A stretch of 64,000 nt of DNA from Cristatella mucedo (GCA_009760855.2 WPIO01000014.1:1441001-1505000), one strand, 5' to 3'. Numbered from the stretch's first letter, positions 34,633 to 44,588 are shown. Numbers and translations: made by a program. Notes: a model not told the origin generated them from the sequence alone.

Positions 34633-34780
34633 CTGATTTAGCAGCCTCATTCGTATATTAGTGGCAGAAGAGCCTTCCTGGATATCGCTATAACTTGCAG
34701 CGGTGAATAAAAGATCGCTGGACTCGGACCCTCGACTAAAGAGGTCGCGAAGAGCGAGCACCTTACCCATGGGCTTAGAC
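34630..34780 (-). mobile_element. tRNA-derived SINE, family S1, diverged
   Basis: AGCTGATTTAGCAGCCTCAT, GAAGAGCCTTCCTGG, GACTCGGACCCTCGAC at the B-box position, and GAGCGAGCACCTTACCC at the head. Confidence 0.75.
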
Positions 34781-35375
34781 TCAGGGGCACTCTTGTAGAA
34801 TCGTGGATCAATCTTTAGTACGATGAATACACAAATGAATTTTAAATAATTTATAAATGTATTTAAAAAACAAACTACCCTGTTGTTGCGGTTCAGAAAA
34901 AACTCAAACAATGAGTAAAAACAAGAGCTAATGGCTGAATTCAAGGAATATCAAGTTACGAACATCCAGATGTTAGAGAGCATCGCTTGCAGCCCGTTTC
35001 CATGTCATTGTACATGGAAAACATGAACCACTACTTCTGTAACCTCAACGTCGAAGGTGTTTTCATAAGTAACTTGCTTCATCTATCGAAAATCTCATCT
35101 TTATAGCAACGCCAAATCGTCGACTCGGAATTTTTTTGTCAAGGCTTAGGCGACAGCTCCTGTATTTGAGAGCTGCAGTCGAGCACATTAGCTAAGAATT
35201 TAGTTTTGTTGAAGTACCGTCGAGCACGCCAGCGAAAAGTCGCGAAAGCGTAGCTCTCCAACGACTGCACGTCGCTCCTTCCAAAGCACGGCATCAGGCT
35301 GGTCAGGAGCGAAGCGCAGCAAGACGACTCGAGTCAGAGTCAGCTGGCGGATGCTCCGATGATGCGGAGAGAAAA
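34781..35375. other. Intergenic, nothing recognised
   Basis: No gene or repeat family recognised. Confidence 0.4.
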
Positions 35376-35505
35376 TTGGGAATCACTTCGGACAAACAGG
35401 TGCGAGACGGTACTGCCTCAGGCGGCCCAGAGCGACGGACAGTGCCCTTCGTGGCATCCACCCATCTAAGATAACGCCTGCTGTCGAGCGGTTTTTTAGG
35501 GGCAT
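35376..35505. repeat. Dispersed repeat D, copy 1
   Basis: GGAATCACTTCGGACAAACA then GGTGCGAGACGGTACTG recurs at 36053-36098. CCCTTCGTGGCATCCACC... GAGCGGTTTTTTAGG recurs near 38243-38300. The element class is unknown. Confidence 0.6.
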
Positions 35506-36052
35506 ACTTAGCGCATACCTGGTCTGCACATTTTCGGATGAATCTTTCCCGTTTTGGAGCTCTCGAAGCGAATGTGTGCGTATACGAAACTCTCAGCCTA
35601 GTGGCTGACAGCTGCGGAAGAAGATGATTTGGAAGTAACATACCGTTGAAGTAGTTTTGACTAATCGTATCGAGCGTTATTTACGCCACTAGCAACTGCG
35701 TCAAGCTGAGCTCAAATTTGGCGGAGTTATCTTACGAACGGGCTATGGCACGTGACTTGCACGGATGTGGACTTGCACGAACGGGCTATGGCACGGTGAG
35801 CGAAAGTGGGAAGGGCCTCTTTTTTGGCCTGTAATTTCCGCACGGGATTGCGAAAAAATCGAGAGTTCATTTGCAAAAATGCACGGTGGGAATATTTGCG
35901 TTTTTCCTTGGCACCGCGTCTGTCGCAGTGCTTCTTCGAAGCCATTTGGTCCATAGCTGTTTGCCGCCGGCAATTGTCAGCCGAATAGTTGCACAATCTG
36001 CCCAACATAGCTTTTAACGCCGAAGCGGACGGTCCGATGGGGAGCGTGAGTA

Positions 36053-36098
36053 GGAACCACTTCAGACAAATAGGTGCGAGACGGTACTGACGTTTCTG
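36053..36098. repeat. Dispersed repeat D, copy 2
   Basis: GGAACCACTTCAGACAAATA then GGTGCGAGACGGTACTG, closely matching copy 1. Confidence 0.65.
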
Positions 36099-36262
36099 AC
36101 CGTTCTGAAAAGCTGACCGAACTCAGTGCATCTATCGACCGCTGACTTTACTGTAGACGCGGACTTGCACTTGACGACCCTGTTGACTGGCGGGTTTAGG
36201 CCATGACTATGTTTGTAATGGACGTGCTGTGCCAGACCTAACCGGCTGGGCGAAGTCTCATA

Positions 36263-36757
36263 TGTAACGTATTTGTACGATTATAAGTTCGCACCCAAGT
36301 GTAAGTCGCACCTTAAATTAATGGACAGAATCTTTTGAAAAAGTTGACTATTGAAAAAACATATTGTAACTGAATATATAGCTCATTTTGCTGTAATATA
36401 ATTTTGCTTTTATCATCACAGTTAACAAGAAACTCGTCATCGGTATCGCTGATAGCATCTTTACAATCTTCTGCAGCATTGTCACTCTCTGATTCGTCAC
36501 TTTTCTTATAGATTGTATCATCTCCCTTTCCATCCAGCATGTTTGAACTCCTCAATTATATGATTTATGGTCAGCTACAGTAAAGTATAGTATAAAATAG
36601 ATAATCCCATAAGAACAAATTGAGCAGTCTAGATAGGTAGGCAAGGAGTTATTTAATTTTGACATCATTTGACTTGCAATGAATAGGTCGAAGGTTTTTT
36701 TTATCAAACAAATTGGAGAAAGGGCGACTTATGCTCGCAAAAATACGATATCTGCAG
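36263..36757. mobile_element. Probable pogo/Tigger-like relic with inverted ends
   Basis: The left end CGTATTTGTACGATTATAAG then TTCGCAC pairs with the right end, which in reverse reads CGTATTTTTGCGAGCATAAG then TCGCCC. Inside, the minus frame 36313-36555 encodes an acidic tail (DESESDNAAEDCKDAISDTD) reminiscent of the acidic C-termini of pogo/Tigger transposases. The rest of a transposase is absent. The assignment is tentative. Confidence 0.45.
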
Positions 36758-36978
36758 GTTTTACCGAGTATTGTTACCATAGAAACACCAACTCTACCAT
36801 GCTCAGAAATATGCCTTACGTGTTTTATTGAAATGAAGCGACTCGCAGTTGCACAGAGGTAATTAATAGCCATGGTTTGATAAATTCCGTTTGAGCTCAG
36901 CCAAAGAAGCCCAAGTCTGCGCGGTCCAGGGAAAGGTCCAAAAACAGCAGCGAAATTTTCCTCCGAAAGAGCTCGGGA

Positions 36979-37048
36979 TCTAGCCAGGCCCTTTAGATAG
37001 GGCCTGGACCTCTAGAGGTCCAGGCCCTATCTATAGGGCCAGGCTAGA
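36979..37048. repeat. 70-bp near-perfect palindrome with no spacer
   Basis: The core 36994-37033 is a perfect 40-bp palindrome centred on TCTAGA (37011-37016). The arms extend to 36979 and 37048 with only two mismatched pairs (36993/37034 and 36986/37041). It contains no gene. Confidence 0.97.
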
Positions 37049-37759
37049 GGTCCAGGCGACAGCAGTCGCGGTCGTTGAGTACCGTCGTTGGCGGTCAATC
37101 TCATACTCCGGCGGTTAACCATGATTAGAATCATTTGCGAGGAGTCGAATAAAAAATTCCAAAGCCTTACTCTGCACAAGTATGCATTGTGCTGACCTTA
37201 GAGAGTGGTGCATCTGGTATTGTCAACTTTCGAGTACAGCTCTATATGTTGTATCGCGTCTTATGCCACGTGGGCCATCTGACTTTTTTCAACAGTGCCA
37301 ACTGGCATCAGAAAAAATCCTCCCGCCAGCAGCGTTCAAATCTGGGAACACCGTAGTTAGTCTTTAATTAAGGTGGTTAAAGCAGGGCGAGTAACGCGGC
37401 CGCGTTACCGAAGTCGCTAGCTTCACCAGCTACAAGCTACGAGTCCTGTAGCATCGGTATCCCATTCAGGTGCGCGACTTTAGGACCTCTTCCAGGGCGT
37501 ATGAGTGAAAGTCATTCACACTGCCTATTGGTATTCGCGTGAGAGACAATGGCGAAGTCGCGAATCTTAACTACCGAGTAGCCGTGCTAGTTAGTAGAAT
37601 AAATAATACTAGTAGTAATTATGGTTTAGAAACATGTATAGCGAGCATTTCAAGATCGCCAAGAATAAGCACGTGAGCGGAGCAAAGGCTGTGCGAAAAA
37701 GGTGAGCTTTTTACATCTTTTGAAATGTAAACCCAGGAGACGTCGTGAATGCAAAATAA
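37049..37759. other. Unassigned spacer
   Basis: It holds an 18-bp perfect palindrome at 37391-37408 (GTAACGCGG and its complement). No gene recognised. Confidence 0.4.
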
Positions 37760-37913
37760 AATATATATAATTTGTTTGCATAGCGCCACAAGGGAACTTA
37801 ATTTTTATCCAGGTTCTTCACATATGCCACAGTGCTCGAGTCATCGCCTTGGCCAGCAAAAGAAAAACAATGACTGACATTGATTTTGATGGCGAGCACC
37901 TTAATCGCTGGGG
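37760..37913 (-). mobile_element. tRNA-derived SINE S2 with an internal insertion
   Basis: TAGCGCCACAAGGGAACTTA, TCACATATGCCACAGTGCTC at the tail and B-box side, then about 33 unrelated bases (37857-37889), then the head complement GGCGAGCACCTTAATCGCTGG. Confidence 0.7.
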
Positions 37914-38010
37914 ATGCTGGGAAGTTGTCGGATGTGAATTCCACGCTTTACGGGCATACAAACTAAAGACAGGGTCCACAAAAGGTTTGAGTCTGGTCAG
38001 ATGCACAGGT
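37914..38010 (-). mobile_element. LINE-A ORF2 fragment, minus strand
   Basis: The minus frame reads LKPFVDPVFSLYARKAWNSH, matching the LKSFGDRAFSSYAPKAWNSLP segment of other copies. It abuts the SINE S2. Confidence 0.7.
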
Positions 38011-38148
38011 AAACGACTCGAAAGTCAGTAGGGTGTTTGGTACGATTCGGAGGAGGCTGATGAAGTATTTCGAATTGGTAGGTACTGACGTACGACGGCA
38101 CGTGACTCGGGCGGCCTAGAACAATAAGCCGCGCCATTCGTACCATCC

Positions 38149-38356
38149 GTCCGCCCAAGCTGTCGCCTGCTTTCTAACCGTAGAGGGCGTTGACGATTGT
38201 TCGCGGCTGATGACTCTGCTGTAAAACAACACATGTGCCTCGCCCTTCGCGGCGTCCACCAGCCTAAGCTGTCGCCAGCTGGCGAGCGGTTTAGGGCGCG
38301 GACAATGGCCCGTGGCTGATGGCTTGATGCCAGCGGCGGACCAAAACAAGGCATGA
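38149..38356 (+). repeat. Imperfect tandem duplication, about 105-115 bp, with repeat D sequence
   Basis: CAAGCTGTCGCC... GGGCGTTGACGATTGTTCGC... AAAACAACACATG is followed by a second version, TAAGCTGTCGCC... GGGCGCGGACAATGGCCCGT... AAAACAAGGCATG. The second version also carries the repeat D segment. Confidence 0.6.
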
Positions 38357-39217
38357 AAACAAAAGGTCGGCAGGAGAGTGCGCGTGGGAGCGTGGGTGAA
38401 TTTGATGGTCTCTCGGCGCCGGCACTCGCCGTCTGTAGCTCAGCAGACTGCGCTGGGCCGGCGTCTCTGTGAGAATGCAGTGCTCGATGTCGGAGGCTTG
38501 TCTTGCGGTCGGTCGCGAAAGTTCCAGCCTGATGGCAGGCCTGTGCAGAGGGTTCTAGCAAGCAGTGGGCCGGAGCTCGATAGCTAAGGGACTGACTGCA
38601 AGTGACTGACCGGACGTCGAAGTTGATGCGCTAGCCGATCGGGAGCCACTGTCGAAGTTGCTGTGAACTCACAATGCGAGCTCTCAGCAACTTCGACATT
38701 CGCGACTGAGGGCCGACTGGCTGCAGTGCTCTTTCTCTTGCAGCTAGAAGGATGTTGCAAGGATGTTGTAGAAGGATGTTGAATTCGTCCTAGAAGGATG
38801 TTGTGCTGCCATAGAGAGCGTACGTGAATTCTAATGAAACTGTAACGTTGTCAAAGCTGTAACGTTGAAGGCGTAGAAGGCGGAGAAGACGTACGGTATC
38901 TCTTACCAAGCGGCGGGCGTAGCCAAATGACGAATTCGGTTCGGTTCGCGTCTACACGCAATAAGTAGATCGCCACGTGAACAACGTTTCCTAGCCCAAC
39001 CTACCTGCCCTTGCTAAGGGATTGTGAACTCGTGGCGTGACTTGGAAAGAGACACACGAATGGAGATTTTTACTGCGCGTTTAATTCAGTTTTATCTTCA
39101 CGCTCCTCTCAAGCTCTCACCGAAAAAAGCGCTCTGACGGGAGAATCACCTCCCCGAACTCAGGCCAGCTACGTCTGTAGTCAGCAAAACCCCAAGTAGA
39201 CGGCGTACCCGAACAAT
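38357..39217. other. Unassigned spacer
   Basis: It contains an inverted pair GTCGAAGTTGCTG (38651-38663) and CAGCAACTTCGAC (38685-38697), and four GAAGGATGTTG-type repeats at 38750-38820. No gene recognised. Confidence 0.4.
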
Positions 39218-39348
39218 CGGAACCTAAACCCTGACCGGAGAACTAGGGCTCCGCTTCCACCTTTAGCAAAGGCAGGAACACCTCGGACCCTAACGCCTGA
39301 CCGGACAACTAGGGCTCTGCTTGCACCTCAGCAAATGCAGGAATACTG
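39218..39348 (+). repeat. 66-bp tandem duplication
   Basis: CGGAACCTAAACCCTGACCG then GAGAACTAGGGCTCCGCTTC (39218-39283) is followed by CGGACCCTAACGCCTGACCG then GACAACTAGGGCTCTGCTTG (39284-39348). Confidence 0.85.
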
Positions 39349-40009
39349 AAGGCCGTTTCGCCGACGACGGCGATCCCTTCCTCCACTATCTCTTCCTTGC
39401 AGCGGCAATCCCCTAAGTCGGGACCACGCGCACACACATGCACGCACACAGGCACACAAACGCGAAATGCAAGATTCGCGTCGAGGGCACTGTACAACCA
39501 ACCGTATTCGGTGGCGTCCACCGAATTCTCCTGGCGCTGACTCGCTCTGTTTCGTCAATCGCTAGCGTGAACAGCCCGTCCGCCTCCACCGTTCAAGTCC
39601 CACAGCGGTCGGACGGCTGGCAGGGGCGGCGGCGACCATCAGCCCGCGTCACCCAACTCTTAAAAAGCTTGCCGGAACAAAAGGGTTGACAGGCTAGTCG
39701 ACATCGATCAGCCGCTCCTGAGGGGGAGCAGAATGCTGCAGCTCATGAGTCGCTCGCTCGCGTTAAGCCTATCTCTTATCTCTTTATCTCTTCACACTGC
39801 TGCACATCTTGCTCACTGCTCGAGGACAGAAGGTTTTTCACCGCCGAGCAGTTGTCGTGCGCCCTAAAATTTAGCAAGGCTGGCGCTGTGCTACAAAGCT
39901 GCTTGTTAAGGAATATGTTCAATAGTATGACAATACTTATACATATAGTGCTGAATTATAAGCTACGGCAGCAATGTCAATTCGTCAAGTGTTTAACTCA
40001 TAAGCACTT
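39349..40009. other. Intergenic, nothing recognised
   Basis: A short CA-rich run at 39428-39460. No gene recognised. Confidence 0.4.
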
Positions 40010-40985
40010 TTAACCTTAAGCGGCTTTCGGTACGCATTCGGTATCCAACAGACAGACTTCATCTCATGCAACAATGAGAAAGTGAGAAGCGTAGCAGATT
40101 CAGGAGAGCAGTTAAGGTAGCGAGTAGCACGAAGTAGCAGCTCAGGACGGCTGGAAAGGATGTGCCATAGTCGGCAGCAGGAGACTTGTTGTCGGTAGCG
40201 TAAGGATTTTAGAAGTGAGTTTCACAGTCTAGGACCTGCAGAAAAAGCAAACGCTTCTGTCGCTAAACGGTCTTTAAGCTGAGAAATAGAACAGCTAATT
40301 TATTGTCCACACAGGACCCGAGGGCACGAGGAGGCTGGAACAGATGTAGCAGTTCAGCTAGGTATGGAGGAGCCAATCCGTGGCGGGCCTTTTGGGTTAA
40401 TAAGAACTTTAACAATAATAATAATAATGCACTTGATAAAGCGCCCTCAGAGAACTCAACCTCTTTCTAGGCGCTTTAAATTTGCTGACTTTGCTCTGTA
40501 TCCATTGAACAACCGGCAGCCATCTAAGTTTTTTAGCAAGGAAGACATATGTTCAAACCTGTGGGATTTGTAAAGTAGCCTTGCAGCCATATTCATCGCT
40601 AGCTGCAGTGGCCTAGTAACGTTGTTCGGTAACCCAGCCAAAATGGAATTACAATAATCTAGCCGAGACAGATCCAAGGACCGAATTAAACTTTTGCAAG
40701 CCACCGTGGAGGAAGATTGTTAATCTCAAGTAGCGATGGGACGTGATGGCTAGCTGTGGAAGCAGTGTTCTTAACGAAGCTTTCAAATTTAGGCAACTTT
40801 TCAAGGGACACCTAAATTCCGTGCACAAATTGACATTTCCCACAACAGCATCATTTAATAGAAGAGCAAAGCTTTCTAGTCCAGCCATACACTTGGGTAG
40901 TCCTACGAATAGTAGTTCCGTTTAATTATCATTTAGTTTAAGGAAATTGGCTTTGCGAATGGTTAAGCAAGTACAAAGTTTGCTT
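40010..40985 (-). mobile_element. LINE-B fragment, RT C-terminus and 3' end, with LINE-A insert
   Basis: The minus frame 40456-40704 reads SLDLSRLDYCNSILAGLPNN then LQLAMNMAARLLYKSHR. This is the same thumb-region pattern as LINE-A (LDFCNSLLAGLP... LVQNSAARLV) but clearly a different family. The low-coordinate part is the LINE-B 3' region shared with 31.9 and 54.1 kb. Confidence 0.75.
40411..40487 (-). mobile_element. LINE-A 3' tail inserted into LINE-B
   Basis: (AAT)n plus the complement of the tail hairpin, only about 77 bases. It is flanked by ACTTT at 40406-40410 and at 40488-40492, a probable 5-bp target-site duplication. Confidence 0.75.
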
Positions 40986-40988
40986 AGC

Positions 40989-41047
40989 AATGTAGTAGTA
41001 GTAGTAGCAGCAGCAGCAGCAACAGAGTAGTAGTAGTAGTAGTAGTT
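40989..41047. repeat. (GTA)n(GCA)n(GTA)n microsatellite
   Basis: Trinucleotide run of TAG, CAG, then TAG units. Confidence 0.97.
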
Positions 41048-41298
41048 GTTAACCGGTAGACCTAGGTTCAAATTCTGCCTCCCCCACCGTGGCATTTTTT
41101 TCTCACCCCTTACCTGGGCCCATAGGAAGATGCAAGCAAGAGGCTACAGAGCTATACCTGAGCTTTATAGATTCGGCTTTTGAATATTACCTAGTAACAG
41201 TATTCATTAGATCTGATCAAAGGATTGTTATTTCATATGTTCTTGATTGTTATTTCATATTTTCTTATCTATAAAACATGCAGATTAAGCGAAAATAA

Positions 41299-41773
41299 AA
41301 GAGGAGCCGCCAGTATCGCTCTTTTGCATTGTCATTTGTTCGTCGTCAAACGAAGCCCTACAAGCAGAGTGCAAACTTAAATTTGAAGCAGTGCCATCCA
41401 GCGGTGGCTCACCCATCGCTCATCGTTCGTAATTTTAGCAAAGACATGCGACAATGGATACAACAAAACACATGGTTTTACGTCAGTGCATACGTTCTTG
41501 TTATCGCTGTTTACGTTAATCATCATGTGCACCGTGATAAACTTCGCAGAAGACCTTTGGATACAGCATACTTCGTCATATTTGTAAGTGCTGATCTCCC
41601 GTTTTCACAAACCAGATAATGCAATTATAAGATAAAATGCAAGTAAGATGCGATGCATCAATTGCTAGTGAATTTGCCTGACTCACAAACGGCTATTACT
41701 CTTACAGGTGTTCGCCCTCGGCGATAGTAAGCAAACAGGAGTATCTCGATTATATTTATCAGCAATTCACTAA
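41299..41773 (+). CDS. Candidate 3' end of a spliced gene, two exons, function unknown
   Basis: The frame is open from 41299 to a perfect donor GTAAGT at 41584 (CATATTT|GTAAGT). An acceptor CTTACAG ends at 41707. Joining 41583 to 41708 keeps the phase and reads on through VFALGDSKQTGVSRLYLSAI to a TAA at 41771-41773. The first exon includes ten hydrophobic residues in a likely membrane segment (WFYVSAYVLVIAVYV) followed by basic residues (HRDKLRRRP). The true 5' boundary is unknown; ATG 41446 or an upstream acceptor near 41370-41390 are options. The intron of 124 bp is a normal size for invertebrates. No family recognised. The matched phase and strong donor are the evidence, and chance remains possible. 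Confidence 0.35.
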
Positions 41774-42503
41774 GTAACAGCTGAATGTTTTCCCTTAGGC
41801 AAAAATGTATTGCTTTCTTAATCCACCATTCCTATTAAAATTTGAACTAGCTATTGCCCCGCAAAAATGCTGCCCCTGTCGTCAGGGCGTGTCGTATGTT
41901 GAAATTTTACGGTTTTTCTTGAAGAAATCTCCTTGCTTGACACAATTTGAAAGGGGCTAAAGTCCACCTAGCCCTCGCAGTATTTTCTAAACCAGCGTGA
42001 ATTACTCTTAAAGCGCTTACAATTGCTGAAACTATGCATGGTACCACTTACCAGTAAACCCAGTTAATTTCCATATAAAACAGTGCCTAGACAGAGATAT
42101 AGTTTTCCTTGGACGATAAAAAGATATTTTTACTATTATTATTATTTTTGAAATTATTAATACTCGATGCACAACTGATAGCGGATACAACCTCGTAGAC
42201 TGGAATGATTATTTTTTGAGAAATACTGCTACTCCAACGGAATTAATGGAAAGAATGTGAAAGAGATTGATAAGACTCCACAAGCTTGGAGGTTTCTTAT
42301 TCAGCCCATCCCTTATTTGATTTAACTGCACTTTTTAAAACAATTGAGAAATTGTAGGACATAATTAATGTTACTTGAATCTGGAGCTTCACTGAGAACT
42401 ACTTCTTCAACCTTCACTGAGAACTACTTCTTCAGTATGCCAATGCTTTGTAAGTTACGTCACTTGACAAGTTCGACACTACCCTGTATGTACAAGGGAG
42501 CGG
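41774..42503. other. Intergenic with possible old LINE sequence
   Basis: CAGTGCCTAGACAGAGATATAG near 42081 and a short ATT run near 42130 resemble a very old LINE-A tail. Otherwise nothing recognised. Confidence 0.35.
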
Positions 42504-43672
42504 CTCAATCTAGGCTTTCGCTTCTATGTGGATGACACTCAGTTGTACCTTTTCTTTGATCCCACCCAGCCTTTCAGCACCTCGAATTCTCTCAACTCAC
42601 TTGCTGCATGTATTGATGACATCCGCACATGGATGGCAGCAAATTTTATAAAACTAAACGATGGTACAACTAACTTACTAGTTATGGGCAAACCCAGTGT
42701 GATTCAGAAATTGGAAAGGCTGACCCTCAAAATTGGCTCTGCCAGCATATCTCCTGTCGAATCAGCTCGAAATCTAGGTGTCATATTCCAAAGCGACCTC
42801 TCGTTAGACGACCATATCAGCTCCACGGTCAAAGCTGCCTATTTTCAGCTTCATAATATTGCTAAAATTCGGGCTTGTTTAGATAAGGATACCACGTCTA
42901 AGTTGGTCCATGCATTCGTGACATCCCGTCTTGACTTCTGTAAGTCCCTGCTTGCTGGCCTACCGGCATGTGCGATCAGGCGATTGCAGCTGGTGCAAAG
43001 CTCCGCTGCTTGGCTTGTCTGTCGTGAGCGTCGCAGTTGTCACATTACACCACTTCTCGTCGACCTGCACTGGCTACCAGTCAAGCAACGCATCGACTTC
43101 AAGGCTTTGTCGCTCACTTTTAGGTCACTTCATTCTTTGGCTCCAGCCTATCTCTCAGATCTACTCCCCCACCAGGTCAAGCATCGTACCACCCACTTTT
43201 CGGAATCCAACAGTTTACCGATACCTCGTACTAACCTCAAATCCTTTGGAGACCGTGCATTTAGTCCGTATGCTCCCAAAGCCTGGAACTCACTCCCGAA
43301 TTGCGTCAGAACATCCCCTAACTTGACCACATTTAAAAAGACATTACAACACACTTACTTATGACAGCATTTAGTGGGTCCCTTTGATTCGTCCTTTATG
43401 TGCTTATGCGTGCTGACACTGTGCATGCTGCCACTAACCACATTTGTATGCTGACCCTGTGCATGTCACCCCTAATCATGTTATTCTTGTTGTTTATCAA
43501 GCATGGTATTACTCACCTGCATGTCACCCCTAATCATGTTATTCTTGTTGTTTATCAAGCATGGTATTACTCACCATTCAATCGCACTTCCCTTTGCAGC
43601 AAATGTAAAACACCTAGAAAGAGATTGAGTTCTCCGAGGGCGATTTATCAAGTGCATTCTTATTATTATTGT
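42504..43672 (+). mobile_element. LINE-A, longest RT-bearing copy
   Basis: The frame 42504-43364 starts at the reverse-transcriptase catalytic motif (LNLGFRFYVDDTQLYLFF, with YVDD instead of the commoner YADD). It continues through a palm/thumb segment (MAANFIKLNDGTTNLL, ESARNLGVIFQSDLSLDDHI) to the family's C-terminal block (LQLVQSSAAWLVCRERRSC, DLHWLPVKQRIDFKALSL). A one-base deletion at about 43350 shifts the last codons, so it ends KKTLQHTYL instead of the usual KTHLFRTAFSGSL. The 3' UTR has a 58-bp tandem duplication. The hairpin tail and (ATT)n follow at 43600-43672. These motifs place it in the CR1/L2 superfamily. Confidence 0.9.
43460..43575 (+). repeat. 58-bp exact tandem duplication in LINE-A 3' UTR
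   Basis: 43460-43517 (TGCATGTCACCCCTAATCAT... ATGGTATTACTCACC) is repeated exactly at 43518-43575. Other LINE-A copies have this segment once. Confidence 0.97.
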
Positions 43673-43675
43673 ATG

Positions 43676-43821
43676 ATCTGATTTAACAGTCTCATTTGTA
43701 TGGCGGCAGAAGAACCTTAGCGGCTTTCACCACCGCTTGCAGTGGGCAATAAAGGATCGCCCACTGCAGGATTCGAACCCGGTCGCGAAGAGCGAGCAAC
43801 TTACCTCCTGGGCTATCACGT
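43676..43821 (-). mobile_element. tRNA-derived SINE S1 next to the LINE-A tail
   Basis: CTGATTTAACAGTCTCATTT, CACCACCGCTTGCAGTGGGC, GCCCACTGCAGGATTCGAAC and TACCTCCTGGGCTATCACG. The hairpin arms TGCAGTGGGC 43738-43747 and GCCCACTGCA 43759-43768 are perfect. Confidence 0.9.
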
Positions 43822-44022
43822 TCTGTGCATTTTAATTGGCATGGCGCCCGAACGGCTAAATAATGGTAATGATACAATCGCCGTCGGCGATTTTCGTTTC
43901 ATTCGGGTACAATAAGGAGACGATAGGTACTATTCGGATACAATAAGCTCGAACGTTTGTAGACGCTGGCACTGAGCTACATCTTTGGAGCGGCGGCCGG
44001 CTTTCACGACTCAGTGGCTTTA

Positions 44023-44204
44023 ATGGTGATTTTTTTGACATTGGTTTGCGTGGCCATAAGCGTCTCCGTCACGGTCTTGGTGACGTCTAGCATGTACCGG
44101 CTGTGTCACGGAGCGATGCTGTGTGCTTTTTCTGCACTGGTTTGTGGCGGTGTCACTTCCTCACTCATATATTTCTGTGACGAGAATTCCACCAGACTCT
44201 CGAA
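44023..44204 (+). CDS. Candidate exon of a multi-pass membrane protein
   Basis: The frame is open from 43963. From ATG 44023 it encodes a hydrophobic segment (VIFLTLVCVAISVSVTVLV), a short polar link (TSSMYRLCHG), a second hydrophobic segment (MLCAFSALVCGGVTSSLIYF) and CDENSTRLSN, containing an N-glycosylation sequon (NST). It ends at a perfect donor AAT|GTAAGT at 44205. Codon use looks coding-like. The 5' boundary and the next exon were not found. No family recognised; a tetraspan-type architecture would fit but is not shown. Confidence 0.35.
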
Positions 44205-44556
44205 TGTAAGTACGATGGTTGCATTGGGGGTGGGGGTAGGGTAGCATGCAATAAAGGCCATGGTACATAGCACATCAATATGCAGCGCGATTGGAATGAA
44301 TGAGTATCTATAGCTTTGACCTTGGCCTCAGCCTGTCCTAGCCAGGTCGTACGGTCGAGGGCGGACGACAGTGTGAGATCGACGAATGCCGAAGGGCTCA
44401 AATTCAAACGTGCAAAGAAAATGTTCGCCAAGCGTGCAAGCACGCTAGTCACTCTAAACAAGTTGCAGCGACACGCAGCTGTGATGACGAGACAAGACGC
44501 GCGTCGCACGCGCCACGTGGCCTAGCGAGGCGCGGTCGGCCGGCTCTTCGCGGGTT

Positions 44557-44588
<32 letters not shown>

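Noticed and set aside
38025-38561. 178-codon minus-strand frame
   Set aside because: No domain resemblance; it runs through the imperfect tandem duplication and repeat D.
41041-41100. Third SINE family (B-box-like AGGTTCAAATTC then a T run)
   Set aside because: Only one copy seen, with no clear A box; not enough to define a family.
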